From: Saprospiraceae bacterium
Lineage (GTDB): Bacteria > Bacteroidota > Bacteroidia > Chitinophagales > Saprospiraceae
Assembly: GCA_028282725.1 (NCBI GenBank)
Contig: JANQHF010000054.1
Location: 62,001 to 126,000 of the forward strand
Length of the DNA stretch: 64,000 nucleotides
Direction of reading: 5' to 3'
Both the position numbers and the translations under genes were made by a program. Of this stretch, positions 1 through 8,247 are shown piece by piece. The notes under the pieces are model-generated. The model had not been told where the DNA came from. It was given only the letters and a program-made list of their open reading frames with translations, and searched no databases. The stretch's first letter is position 1. Each line of letters opens with the position of its first letter.

Positions 1-26
1 TGACAATTTCGATAACTATCTTGTCA
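1..26. other. Inverted repeat at the window edge
   Basis: Six-base arms TGACAA (1-6) and TTGTCA (21-26) flank a 14-base centre, and a run of A follows just before the first start codon. It could be an operator of the following gene or part of an upstream terminator. The window begins here, so its context cannot be seen. Confidence 0.25.
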
Positions 27-36
27 AAAAAAACCT

Positions 37-1263
37 ATGTCTGAACAGAGGAAATTTGACGTGATACTATGGGGTGCCACGGGATTCACCGGCAAACTTG
101 TCGCCGAATACCTATTGTCAAGATATGGAGTCGGAGATCAGCTCAAATGGGCATTGGCGGGTCGGAATTCCAAAAAACTGCATGTCGTCAGGGAAGATCT
201 GAATAATCCTGATATACCGATTTTGACCGCAGATATCGATGATAAACAATCTCTTGCCAATATGGTCCAATCCACTAAAGTCATCTGCACGACTGTAGGT
301 CCATATGCCAAATACGGGACACAACTCGTCAAATCTTGTGTACAACACAATACGGACTACTGCGACCTGACCGGAGAGGTTCAATGGATGCGAAGAACGA
401 TAGATACTTTTCATGAAGAAGCACAAAAAGGAGGAACGAAAATCGTACACACCTGTGGGTTCGATTCCGTACCATCAGATATGGGTGTATATTTCATCCA
501 GGAGCAAATGAAAAAACGCCAGGGGGAGTATTCCGGTGCAATAAAGTTCAGGGTAAAGGCGGCAAAAGGAGGTATGAGTGGCGGTACATTGGCAAGTCTT
601 GATAATGTACTGTTAGAGGCTGAAAAGGATCCCTCAATCTTTAAAATATTGAATGATCCTTACGCATTGAATCCCGAGAGGGGCCGAAAAGGACCGGATC
701 GGGCTGACCTCTTGACTGTAGCCTATGACAAAGAAATTCGTACATGGCAGGCTCCATTCATTATGGCATCTATCAATACAAAAGTAGTCCGCAGGAGCAA
801 TGCTCTGTTGAACTTTCCTTATGGCGAAGACTTTCGGTACGATGAATCAATCATGACCGGAGATGGATTGTCCGGGAGGATGAAGGCTTTTGCAATTGCT
901 GTTGGTCTCGGATTATTGATGGGCGGTAAACGTGGATCTCTGCGAAAGCGAATCGTCAATCGATTTTTACCCAACCCGGGAGAAGGACCATCTAAGAGAC
1001 AGAGAGAGAATGGATTTTTCAACATTTCCATCTATGCCCTGGGAAAGGATGGAAAATGGATAAGAGGGAAAATTACGGGAGATATGGATCCGGGTTATGG
1101 ATCCACTTCAAAAATGCTCGCGGAAGCAGCGGTATGTCTTGCTGTGGATTCGGATCAAAGTCCTTCCGTTTCTGGTATCCTGACACCATCGGTAGCACTC
1201 GGGACACCCTATCTCTACAGACTTACAAAATATGCGGGATTAACTTTTGAAATGATCGACTAA
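37..1263 (+). CDS. Saccharopine dehydrogenase-like NAD(P)-binding protein (possible trans-acting enoyl reductase)
   Basis: A 408-residue protein opening with a Rossmann nucleotide-binding motif, ILWGATGFTGKLVAEYL (about residues 10-26). This is typical of the saccharopine dehydrogenase NADP-binding family that includes the mycobacterial trans-acting enoyl reductase. A second conserved stretch, TVGPYAKYGTQLV (about 86-98), and HTCGFDSVPSDMG (about 138-150) fit the same family. There is no signal peptide, so it is cytoplasmic. The ATG at 37 follows an A-rich tract, and length and start match the family. It stands alone: the next gene starts 72 bases downstream and encodes an exported protein. 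The substrate is unknown. Family members reduce varied substrates, and true saccharopine dehydrogenase activity is unlikely from this architecture. Confidence 0.85.
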   Translation: MSEQRKFDVILWGATGFTGKLVAEYLLSRYGVGDQLKWALAGRNSKKLHVVREDLNNPDIPILTADIDDKQSLANMVQSTKVICTTVGPYAKYGTQLVKSCVQHNTDYCDLTGEVQWMRRTIDTFHEEAQKGGTKIVHTCGFDSVPSDMGVYFIQEQMKKRQGEYSGAIKFRVKAAKGGMSGGTLASLDNVLLEAEKDPSIFKILNDPYALNPERGRKGPDRADLLTVAYDKEIRTWQAPFIMASINTKVVRRSNALLNFPYGEDFRYDESIMTGDGLSGRMKAFAIAVGLGLLMGGKRGSLRKRIVNRFLPNPGEGPSKRQRENGFFNISIYALGKDGKWIRGKITGDMDPGYGSTSKMLAEAAVCLAVDSDQSPSVSGILTPSVALGTPYLYRLTKYAGLTFEMID

Positions 1264-1335
1264 AAAAACAGATCTTAGTTGAAAGCCGGTTCACGAAAAA
1301 ATGCACAATTCTACCCAAGATTCTAACTTCGTACT

Positions 1336-2454
1336 ATGATGCGATATAATATTCTTCTTTTAGTCATAAATCTTCTCTTAGTGGTCTGCAACTTGTTTGG
1401 TCAGAGAAGATCTCCATTAGACATATCCATTGATTTCGAGGCATATGATCCTCCGTCTACACTAGTAGTCCCTGAAAATCCGGTCGAACGGGCAAAATTT
1501 CCATTTGTAGACGTTCATAGTCATCATTGGGGACTGGCTGAAAAAAATCTCGATGAACTGATAGCAGAGATGGATGCACTCAATATGAAGGTCGTTGTCA
1601 ATTTGAGCGGGAGGGGTGGAGAACGCTTGAAGAATATGATTGACAATATCAAGAAGTACGGATACGAGGACAGGATAGTGAATTTCACAAATATTGAACT
1701 AAGAAGCATTGACGAACCTGATTGGGCAGAAAATACGCTCAAACAATTGGAATATGATGTTTCCATCGGTGCCCGGGGACTGAAGATCTATAAGAGTCAG
1801 GGAATGACCCATAGAGATAATGCAGGTAATCGGATTCGGATCAATGATGACAGACTGGATCCGGTTTGGGCCAAATGCGGAGAACTGGGCATCCCTGTAC
1901 TGATCCACAGTGCGGATCCCAAATCATTCTGGGCACCCCATGATAGCCTTAATGAGCGGTGGCTGGAACTCAAATTGCGCCCAGGGAGAAAACGGAATGC
2001 CAATAATCCCGCATCGTGGGAAGCCATCATCGGGGAGCAACATGACATGTTTCGCAAACATCCGAATACCACCTTCATCAATGCCCACATGGGCTGGTTT
2101 CCCAATGACCTTGGTCAGTTGGCCAAGCTATTGGATGAAATACCCAATATGTACGTAGAAATTGGAGCCGTCATTGCGGAATTGGGCCGGCAGCCCCGCA
2201 TGGCGAATTGGTTTTTTGAGCAATACCAGGATCGCGTACTCTTTGGAAAGGACAGCTACAGACCCGAGGAATATCCAACGTACTTCAGAGTTTTGGAATC
2301 TGCCGATGAGTACTTTCCCTACTATAAGAGATATCATGCCTTTTGGAGGATGTACGGTCTTGATTTACCCGACGAGATCCTGGAGAAACTGTATTATAAG
2401 AATGCGCTGAAAATCATTCCCCGACTCAAGGAAAAAATGTGGACGAGTGATTAG
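1336..2454 (+). CDS. Exported amidohydrolase family protein (Amidohydro_2-like TIM barrel)
   Basis: A 372-residue protein with a hydrophobic signal sequence (about residues 4-22), so it probably acts in the periplasm. The rest is a metal-dependent hydrolase barrel. It shows DVHSHHWG (about 58-65) as the first metal-binding strand, GARGLKIYKS (about 147-156) with a lysine where carboxylation can occur, LIHSADP (about 190-196), NAHMGW (about 249-254) and FGKDSY (about 303-308) with the late aspartate. This pattern matches amidohydrolase family 2 proteins, often lactonases or decarboxylases. The start is the first of two adjacent ATGs. Its 3' end overlaps the convergent LacI-type gene by four bases. 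The substrate is not predictable from sequence. Confidence 0.85.
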   Translation: MMRYNILLLVINLLLVVCNLFGQRRSPLDISIDFEAYDPPSTLVVPENPVERAKFPFVDVHSHHWGLAEKNLDELIAEMDALNMKVVVNLSGRGGERLKNMIDNIKKYGYEDRIVNFTNIELRSIDEPDWAENTLKQLEYDVSIGARGLKIYKSQGMTHRDNAGNRIRINDDRLDPVWAKCGELGIPVLIHSADPKSFWAPHDSLNERWLELKLRPGRKRNANNPASWEAIIGEQHDMFRKHPNTTFINAHMGWFPNDLGQLAKLLDEIPNMYVEIGAVIAELGRQPRMANWFFEQYQDRVLFGKDSYRPEEYPTYFRVLESADEYFPYYKRYHAFWRMYGLDLPDEILEKLYYKNALKIIPRLKEKMWTSD

Positions 2455-3452
2455 CTCGATCCCCTGATAATCAATTCTGCCGGAAAAACTTTCTGATGAA
2501 AAGTCTCATTGTGATGAATCATTTCGATAAGGTACTCTTTGGCCAAACGGCCCATTTCGAATCCATCCTGTGACACAGTAGTGAGTTTAGGAGTGACATT
2601 CTGGGCGATTTCAGAGTTGCTGTATCCCACTACGGATAGTTCCTCCGGTACACCAAGACCCGACTCTTTGGCACATTCCAATACACCAGCTGCCAGCTGA
2701 TCCGTAATGCAGAAAATCCCATCGGGCACAGGATTTAGCTGGAACAGATCTTTGGCAGCATCGTAGCCTTCCCGTTTAGATGCATCCGTGCATTCAATGA
2801 CCATTTCAGGATCGAACGAGATCTCATGATCCTCGAGCGCCTTGATGAATCCTTTCATTCGGGCATTGGAAACGGAGCAATCCTGCTCACCCCTTAGCAG
2901 GGCAATTTTGGACCTGCCCTTATCGATCAGGTGTGTTGTGGCATGATAAGCTCCCTGAAAATCGTTGTGTTGAATATAGCTTCCCGTGTAATCATCGAAT
3001 GTTCGGTCAATGAGTACAAATGGAGTACTTCTCTTCTGAAGCAACTTGACATTCATTTTGGATCCTGTATAGCGCGAAGGAATAAAAATGATCCCGGCTA
3101 CATAATGATCATTAAAGCGGTTGAGAATTTCTTTCTCACGCTCTACACTGTGATTGGATTCACCGATCATTACCATGTAATCCTCTCCCTGACCCGAAGT
3201 TGTGATTCCATGAAGTATCGTAGAAAAAAAATAGTGATCAACGACCGGAAGGATGACACCGATTAAATTGCTCATTGTTTTTTTCCGGAGCGAAATGGCG
3301 ACAGAGTTGGGTTTGTAGTCCAGCATCTTAGCCACCCTTAGTACCTTCTGACGCGTTTCCGGGCTGATATCATCCTTGTCATTCAGTGCCCTTGAAACGG
3401 TCGTTGTAGACACATTAAGATATTCTGCGATATGTTTTAGAGTCGTGCGCAA
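2451..3452 (-). CDS. LacI family transcriptional regulator
   Basis: A 333-residue repressor-type protein. The N-terminal LacI helix-turn-helix is clear: LKHIAEYLNVSTTTVSRALN (residues 5-24), followed by the hinge region. A periplasmic-binding-protein-like sugar sensor domain fills about 60-333, with motifs such as FVLIDRTF and PDGIFCITDQLAAG. It probably senses a sugar or related ligand taken up by the adjacent SusC/SusD system. The reading frame has a stop just upstream and no ATG before the helix-turn-helix, so the start must be the TTG at 3452. It is divergent from susC, with 186 bases between them holding a palindromic operator candidate at 3494-3507. Autoregulation and control of the forward cluster are inferred from this layout. 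Confidence 0.92.
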   Translation of the reverse strand: MRTTLKHIAEYLNVSTTTVSRALNDKDDISPETRQKVLRVAKMLDYKPNSVAISLRKKTMSNLIGVILPVVDHYFFSTILHGITTSGQGEDYMVMIGESNHSVEREKEILNRFNDHYVAGIIFIPSRYTGSKMNVKLLQKRSTPFVLIDRTFDDYTGSYIQHNDFQGAYHATTHLIDKGRSKIALLRGEQDCSVSNARMKGFIKALEDHEISFDPEMVIECTDASKREGYDAAKDLFQLNPVPDGIFCITDQLAAGVLECAKESGLGVPEELSVVGYSNSEIAQNVTPKLTTVSQDGFEMGRLAKEYLIEMIHHNETFHQKVFPAELIIRGSS

Positions 3453-3493
3453 GTCGATAGATTATTGCTCTAAGTTATTCACATAATCGTTAC

Positions 3494-3507
3494 CGTAAAC
3501 GTTTAAG
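3494..3507. promoter_or_regulatory. Candidate LacI-type operator
   Basis: A perfect ten-base palindrome, TAAACGTTTA, spans 3496-3505, with an additional C/G pair at 3494/3507. Its central CG dyad is the classic shape of LacI-family operators. It sits 42 bases upstream of the LacI-type start codon and about 60 bases upstream of a promoter-like element for susC. Confidence 0.6.
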
Positions 3508-3565
3508 TACTAATTTTTACTGATATTATGTCATTGAGTTTTCCTTCGAGTTTGATCATTTTCCA

Positions 3566-3573
3566 TATGTTTG
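3566..3573 (+). promoter_or_regulatory. Candidate -7 element for susC
   Basis: TATGTTTG matches the Bacteroidota -7 consensus TAnnTTTG. It lies 65 bases before the chosen susC start. I found no good TTG -33 element at the usual 19-21 base spacing, so this would be a weak or activator-dependent promoter. Confidence 0.4.
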
Positions 3574-3638
3574 TCTGGATTAGCCTGCAGAGGCTATGCC
3601 GTGAGAATTTTATATCAACAAATAATTTAAAAAGTCGT

Positions 3639-6596
3639 ATGAAAAAACTGTTAACTCTAGCCAGTCTGGCTTGTGCTTTAGTTTTATTGACGTCGGCACA
3701 AATCAATGCACAAAGGACAGTTTCTGGAGTCGTATCTGATTCTAATGGTGAAGCTCTGATTGGAGCAAACATTCTTGAGAAGGGTACTTCTAATGGAACG
3801 ATAACCGATCTCGACGGTTCCTATTCATTGACCGTTGCAGATGGAGCAACTCTTGTATTTTCATATACGGGATTTACAGACACGGAAGTGGAAGTTGGAA
3901 ATCAATCCACGATCGATGTCTCATTACAGGAAGGAGAACTACTCGATGAAGTAGTTGTGACAGGATATGGTACTCAAAAATCCCGTGAGGTGACGAGTTC
4001 CATTGTTTCGGTCAAAGCAGAAGATTTTAACAAGGGTAATGTCAATGATGTTTCCCAATTATTACAAGGAAAGGTGGGTGGTCTTGTGATCTCAAGACCT
4101 GGCTCGAACCCAAACGGAGGATTCAATATCCGTCTTCGTGGTTTGTCAACGGTTGGTGCCAGTACGGAACCGCTCGTCGTAATCGATGGTGTATTGGGTG
4201 GTGACCTGAACAGTATCGAACCACAGGATATTGCTTCGATTGAGGTGCTGAAAGATGGTTCTGCAGCAGCGATTTATGGTACGCGAGGAGCTTCCGGTGT
4301 AATCCTGGTTACCACCAAACGAGGAGAAGCAGGTGTTTCAAAAGTAGAATATACCGGTCAGGTTACCTTTGAAACCAGTGATCAAAGACCTGATGTATTG
4401 ACTTCGGATGAGTACCGAAATTTTCCTGCTCAGGGACAAGATCTCGGTGGAAATATCAACTGGTTCGATGAGTTAACGGAGACAGGCATATCCCACATTC
4501 ATAACTTGTCTCTAAGTGGAGGCTCTGGAAGTTCAAGCTACAGGCTTTCTGCCAACTTCAGGGACGTGAAAGGAATTGCAAAGACAACCGGTTTTGATCG
4601 TCTCAATTTGAGGGGTAATTTCTCCACCACTGCTTTAGACGACAAATTGAAGATCACAGCGAATATTGCTTCCAGTACGGAAGATGCAAATCTGGGATTC
4701 AATGAAGCATTTAGATATGCGACGATCTACAATCCGACAACAACTTTCATCCGGGATGAGGGCAATCCTGATTTCGCGGAATGGGACGGATATTTCCAGC
4801 AACGACTTTTTGACTACTATAACCCGGTTGCTTTAATTGAGCAAAACAGACGGGAAAATGAGATCAAGACACTCACAATGAATATCAGGGGAGATTACTC
4901 TCTAACTGATGATTTAAATGTAGCATTATTTTATTCTCAACAAAGATCCAATACCATTCTTGGTGAGTATTTTGATAAAAACAGTTTTTGGCAGGGACAA
5001 AACCGAAACGGTTTAGCTCGAAGAAGAGATGATGAAGCTTCTGATCAATTGTTCAGGATTGAAGCCAATTATGCAACTGAACTGGATGGCAATGTGGAAT
5101 TGAAATTTCTGGCAGGATACGAATATCAGGATTTCACATTCCAGGGATTTGGAGCTCAGGGAGGAGATTTCTTAACGGATGCCTTTACATTTAATAACCT
5201 GGGTGCAGCAAGCGATTTCCCAAATGGTCTGGGTAGTGTGTTTTCATACAAAAATACCAACAGGCTGATTTCATTCTTCGGACGTGTAAATGCGAATATT
5301 GATGATCGATTCTTCGTGACGGCCAGTTTGAGAAGGGACGGATCTTCGCGATTTGGTGCCGAAGAAAAGTGGGGACTTTTCCCTGCCATCAGTGCAGGAG
5401 CTGATCTGGCGAAGATTGGTGATCTTTCCGGATTTGATCAGTTGAAATTGAGAGTGGGATATGGGGTAACCGGAAACAACGTAGGTGAAAGCTTACTTTC
5501 TTTACAAAGATTTGGTGCTACTGGAAACTTCTTCTTCGATGGAGAGTTTGTATCCAGTTTTGGTCCTGTGTCCAACCCGAATCCAGGTTTGAAGTGGGAG
5601 ACTAAGAATGACTTGAATATTGGTGTTGACTTTGCAGTTGGAGACTATAAGTTGACAGGTTCTGTTGAATATTATAACTCTACAACCAATGACGGTATCT
5701 TCTCCTTTACGGTACCGGTACCTCCAAACTTATTCGGTTCCACCTTCTTTAATGTTGGTGAGATCAACAATGATGGTATCGAATTGACTCTTGGATATTT
5801 GATTGATCTTGGCGGAGACAAGACATGGAAAATTGACTTTTCTGCAAGTAGATGGTTTACTCCAACATTGGTGTCACTTACGGATGAAAATAGAGGTGTA
5901 TCATTGGGTGGATTCATCGATGGAGCAAACCTTGGTTCTCCAGGGCAAAATGGTACGCCACTGGTACGATTGGAAGAAGGAGCTCCTATCGGTCAATTAT
6001 TGGGTCTGGTCATTGATCCGGATGATCCGATTGACGATGCAGGATTCTGGAATTTTGTAGACGTGGATGGTGACGGCACTCAAGATGATATCCTGGACAG
6101 AACGATCATAGGAAATGGATTTCCGGATTACAACTTTGGAATCAATAATACCTTCAACTTTGGCAACCTGGACTTGAACGTATTCTTCCGTGGTGTTTTG
6201 GGTCATGACCTGATCAACACCTTCAGAGCATTCTATGAAGCTCCCGGACAGATTTCAGCATATAACGTATTGGCTTCTTCTGCAGATATTGCAGAACTGA
6301 AGGATCAGCCTCAGTTTTCAAGCAGACACGTGGAAAAAGGAGATTTTCTTAAACTAGATAACCTGACCATTGGTTATACCTTGGATTCCGGAAGCCTGCC
6401 AGCAGGTTTTAGTAAAATCCGATTTTTCTTGACAGGACAGAATTTATTTACGATAACTGGATATTCAGGTGTTTCTCCTGAACCAAGACTTTCCGATAGT
6501 GGTAGTGACTTTGGTTCCTTGGCACCGGGTATCGACAGACGAAACGAATACTTTACTGCTAGAGGTTTCACATTCGGATTGAACCTCGGGTTTTAA
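3639..6596 (+). CDS. SusC/RagA family TonB-linked outer membrane protein
   Basis: A 985-residue TonB-dependent transporter. The start at 3639 gives a clean signal peptide, MKKLLTLASLACALVLLTSA. A carboxypeptidase-regulatory-like domain follows (about 25-110, with SGVVSDSNGEALIGAN). Next are the TonB-box region DEVVVTGYGTQK, the plug domain with the SusC signature LRGLSTVGASTEPLVVIDG (about 165-185), and the 22-strand barrel ending in an aromatic residue (LNLGF). Length is normal for SusC. It imports a ligand, usually an oligosaccharide, together with the SusD lipoprotein encoded 10 bases downstream. No glycoside hydrolase accompanies the pair, so the substrate is open. An upstream ATG at 3528 would disrupt the signal peptide and was rejected. 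Confidence 0.95.
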   Translation: MKKLLTLASLACALVLLTSAQINAQRTVSGVVSDSNGEALIGANILEKGTSNGTITDLDGSYSLTVADGATLVFSYTGFTDTEVEVGNQSTIDVSLQEGELLDEVVVTGYGTQKSREVTSSIVSVKAEDFNKGNVNDVSQLLQGKVGGLVISRPGSNPNGGFNIRLRGLSTVGASTEPLVVIDGVLGGDLNSIEPQDIASIEVLKDGSAAAIYGTRGASGVILVTTKRGEAGVSKVEYTGQVTFETSDQRPDVLTSDEYRNFPAQGQDLGGNINWFDELTETGISHIHNLSLSGGSGSSSYRLSANFRDVKGIAKTTGFDRLNLRGNFSTTALDDKLKITANIASSTEDANLGFNEAFRYATIYNPTTTFIRDEGNPDFAEWDGYFQQRLFDYYNPVALIEQNRRENEIKTLTMNIRGDYSLTDDLNVALFYSQQRSNTILGEYFDKNSFWQGQNRNGLARRRDDEASDQLFRIEANYATELDGNVELKFLAGYEYQDFTFQGFGAQGGDFLTDAFTFNNLGAASDFPNGLGSVFSYKNTNRLISFFGRVNANIDDRFFVTASLRRDGSSRFGAEEKWGLFPAISAGADLAKIGDLSGFDQLKLRVGYGVTGNNVGESLLSLQRFGATGNFFFDGEFVSSFGPVSNPNPGLKWETKNDLNIGVDFAVGDYKLTGSVEYYNSTTNDGIFSFTVPVPPNLFGSTFFNVGEINNDGIELTLGYLIDLGGDKTWKIDFSASRWFTPTLVSLTDENRGVSLGGFIDGANLGSPGQNGTPLVRLEEGAPIGQLLGLVIDPDDPIDDAGFWNFVDVDGDGTQDDILDRTIIGNGFPDYNFGINNTFNFGNLDLNVFFRGVLGHDLINTFRAFYEAPGQISAYNVLASSADIAELKDQPQFSSRHVEKGDFLKLDNLTIGYTLDSGSLPAGFSKIRFFLTGQNLFTITGYSGVSPEPRLSDSGSDFGSLAPGIDRRNEYFTARGFTFGLNLGF

Positions 6597-6606
6597 TAAA
6601 ATTTAA

Positions 6607-8187
6607 ATGTTATTACAAATGACAAGTATTAATAAATACATCAAAATTTTAATTGCGGCCTTATTTGTTGTCGCATTGATGCCGGCATGTACAGATCTCG
6701 AGGAGGAAGTATTCAGTGAGGTGACAGCCGACAACTTCTTCCAGACGGAAGATGAATTCATTTCTGCCCTCGGGGCGGCCTACACATCTCTTTATGGATA
6801 TATGGGTACTGTTTCTGTCTGGGCAGCACAAGAAGTGTCCACCGACGAAATGGTGGTTCCTACAAGAGGCCCTGACTGGGGAGATGGCGGACACTGGGTG
6901 CGACTACATCAGCAACTTTGGACTCCTGAAGATCCTACCGTGAATACCACCTGGAACTTCTTGTTTGGAGGAGTAAGTGCATGTAACCGTTTGATTTTTC
7001 AATTTGAGGAATTGCAGAATCCTTTGACAGATCCATTCATTGGTGAATTACAAGCATTGAGAGCAATTTATTATCTATGGTTATTAGACATGTATGGTAA
7101 TGTGCCGATTGTAACTTCATTTGCGGATGCAGATCCTACTCCTCCGACGAATTCAAGAACTGAAGTGTACAACTTTGTTGAGTCTGAGCTATTAGCCGCT
7201 CTTCCAAAGGTGACATCAGATGTCAGTGGTGCAACCTACGGACGTGTCAATCAAATGGTGGTCCAGACGGCTCTTGCGCGATTGTACCTGAATGCGGCAG
7301 TATACAAAGGCAGTGCTGAGTGGGCCAAAGCAGCTTCTGCAACAAATGCAGTAATTAGCTCAGGGAACTATTCAATAGAACCCAATTACTTTGCAAACTT
7401 CAATGTTGACAATTCCGGTTCTTCCGAATTCATCTGGGCAATCCCTTATGATGCAGTATTTGCAGGAGGTCTGAATATTGTTATGCAGACCTTGAGTTAC
7501 CTGAACCAGGAAACGTATTCTTTAGCTGCGCAGCCATGGAATGGATGGTGTACCCTTGAAGAGTTTTTCAATTCTTATGAAGATCACGATTTGAGAAAAG
7601 GACAACCCAATACGGAAGACGGTCCTTCTACTGTAAGAGGCAACTTCTTGTGGGGACCGCAATGGGACGTGACAGGAAAGAAGAGATTGGTCGATGCCGG
7701 TACATTGGCAAGTGGAGTTGATCCCGATGGCGAACCTTTCACCATCAGACCTGAGATTAACGAATTATTCCCTGAGGCCTGGAGAGAAGCAGGTGCAAGA
7801 AACACAAAATTCGAATTTGAAATTGGAGGTCAGCCAAATATGAACAATGACTATCCTTTAATGAGATATTCCGATGTTCTCCTGATGAGAGCAGAGGCTC
7901 TTTGGAGACAAAATCCAGGTGATGCAGAGGCACTTGCTTTGGTCAATCAGATCAGGGAAAGAGCCGGTGTTGAACCATTCACTGAATTAACAGCAGATAA
8001 TCTGCTCGCAGAAAGAGGACGTGAAATGTTTGCCGAAACAGTGAGAAGAACTGACTTGATCCGATTCGGTAAGTTCTTAGATCCCTGGTTTGGTAAAGAT
8101 GCTATGGATGAGTGTAAAGAAATCTTCCCGATTCCTAAAGCTCAAACAGATGCGAATCCTAACCTAGTACAAAATCCATGTTATTAA
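6607..8187 (+). CDS. SusD/RagB family nutrient-binding outer membrane lipoprotein
   Basis: A 526-residue lipoprotein partner of the preceding SusC. The N-terminus has a hydrophobic stretch ending in the lipobox MPAC, so the cysteine at about residue 28 is lipidated. The mature protein carries SusD signatures: FFQTEDEFISALGAAY near the N-terminus, the helical LQALRAIYYLWLLDMYGNVP segment (about 156-175), and the C-terminal MRYSDVLLMRAEALWR and IRERAGVEPF segments. It binds substrate at the cell surface and caps the SusC barrel. The ATG at 6607 is used; the ATG at 6619 is equally good and gives a shorter signal peptide. A strong hairpin terminator follows, so some transcripts probably stop before the next gene. 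Confidence 0.95.
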   Translation: MLLQMTSINKYIKILIAALFVVALMPACTDLEEEVFSEVTADNFFQTEDEFISALGAAYTSLYGYMGTVSVWAAQEVSTDEMVVPTRGPDWGDGGHWVRLHQQLWTPEDPTVNTTWNFLFGGVSACNRLIFQFEELQNPLTDPFIGELQALRAIYYLWLLDMYGNVPIVTSFADADPTPPTNSRTEVYNFVESELLAALPKVTSDVSGATYGRVNQMVVQTALARLYLNAAVYKGSAEWAKAASATNAVISSGNYSIEPNYFANFNVDNSGSSEFIWAIPYDAVFAGGLNIVMQTLSYLNQETYSLAAQPWNGWCTLEEFFNSYEDHDLRKGQPNTEDGPSTVRGNFLWGPQWDVTGKKRLVDAGTLASGVDPDGEPFTIRPEINELFPEAWREAGARNTKFEFEIGGQPNMNNDYPLMRYSDVLLMRAEALWRQNPGDAEALALVNQIRERAGVEPFTELTADNLLAERGREMFAETVRRTDLIRFGKFLDPWFGKDAMDECKEIFPIPKAQTDANPNLVQNPCY

Positions 8188-8212
8188 TAGATAGCTTTTT
8201 TAAATAACATTT

Positions 8213-8243
8213 ACCCGCATCGTTTTACGGTGCGGGTTTTTTT
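8213..8243 (+). terminator. Rho-independent terminator after susD
   Basis: A ten-pair stem (ACCCGCATCG with CGGTGCGGGT, one G-T wobble) around a TTTTA loop is followed by seven T residues. It separates susCD from the FG-GAP lipoprotein genes. A GTG codon at 8230 lies inside this stem and is not a credible start for the next gene. Confidence 0.9.
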
Positions 8244-8247
8244 ATCG

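Noticed and set aside
8230-8247. GTG start for the first FG-GAP gene
   Set aside because: The codon lies within the terminator stem after susD; the ATG at 8248 gives a standard lipoprotein signal peptide.
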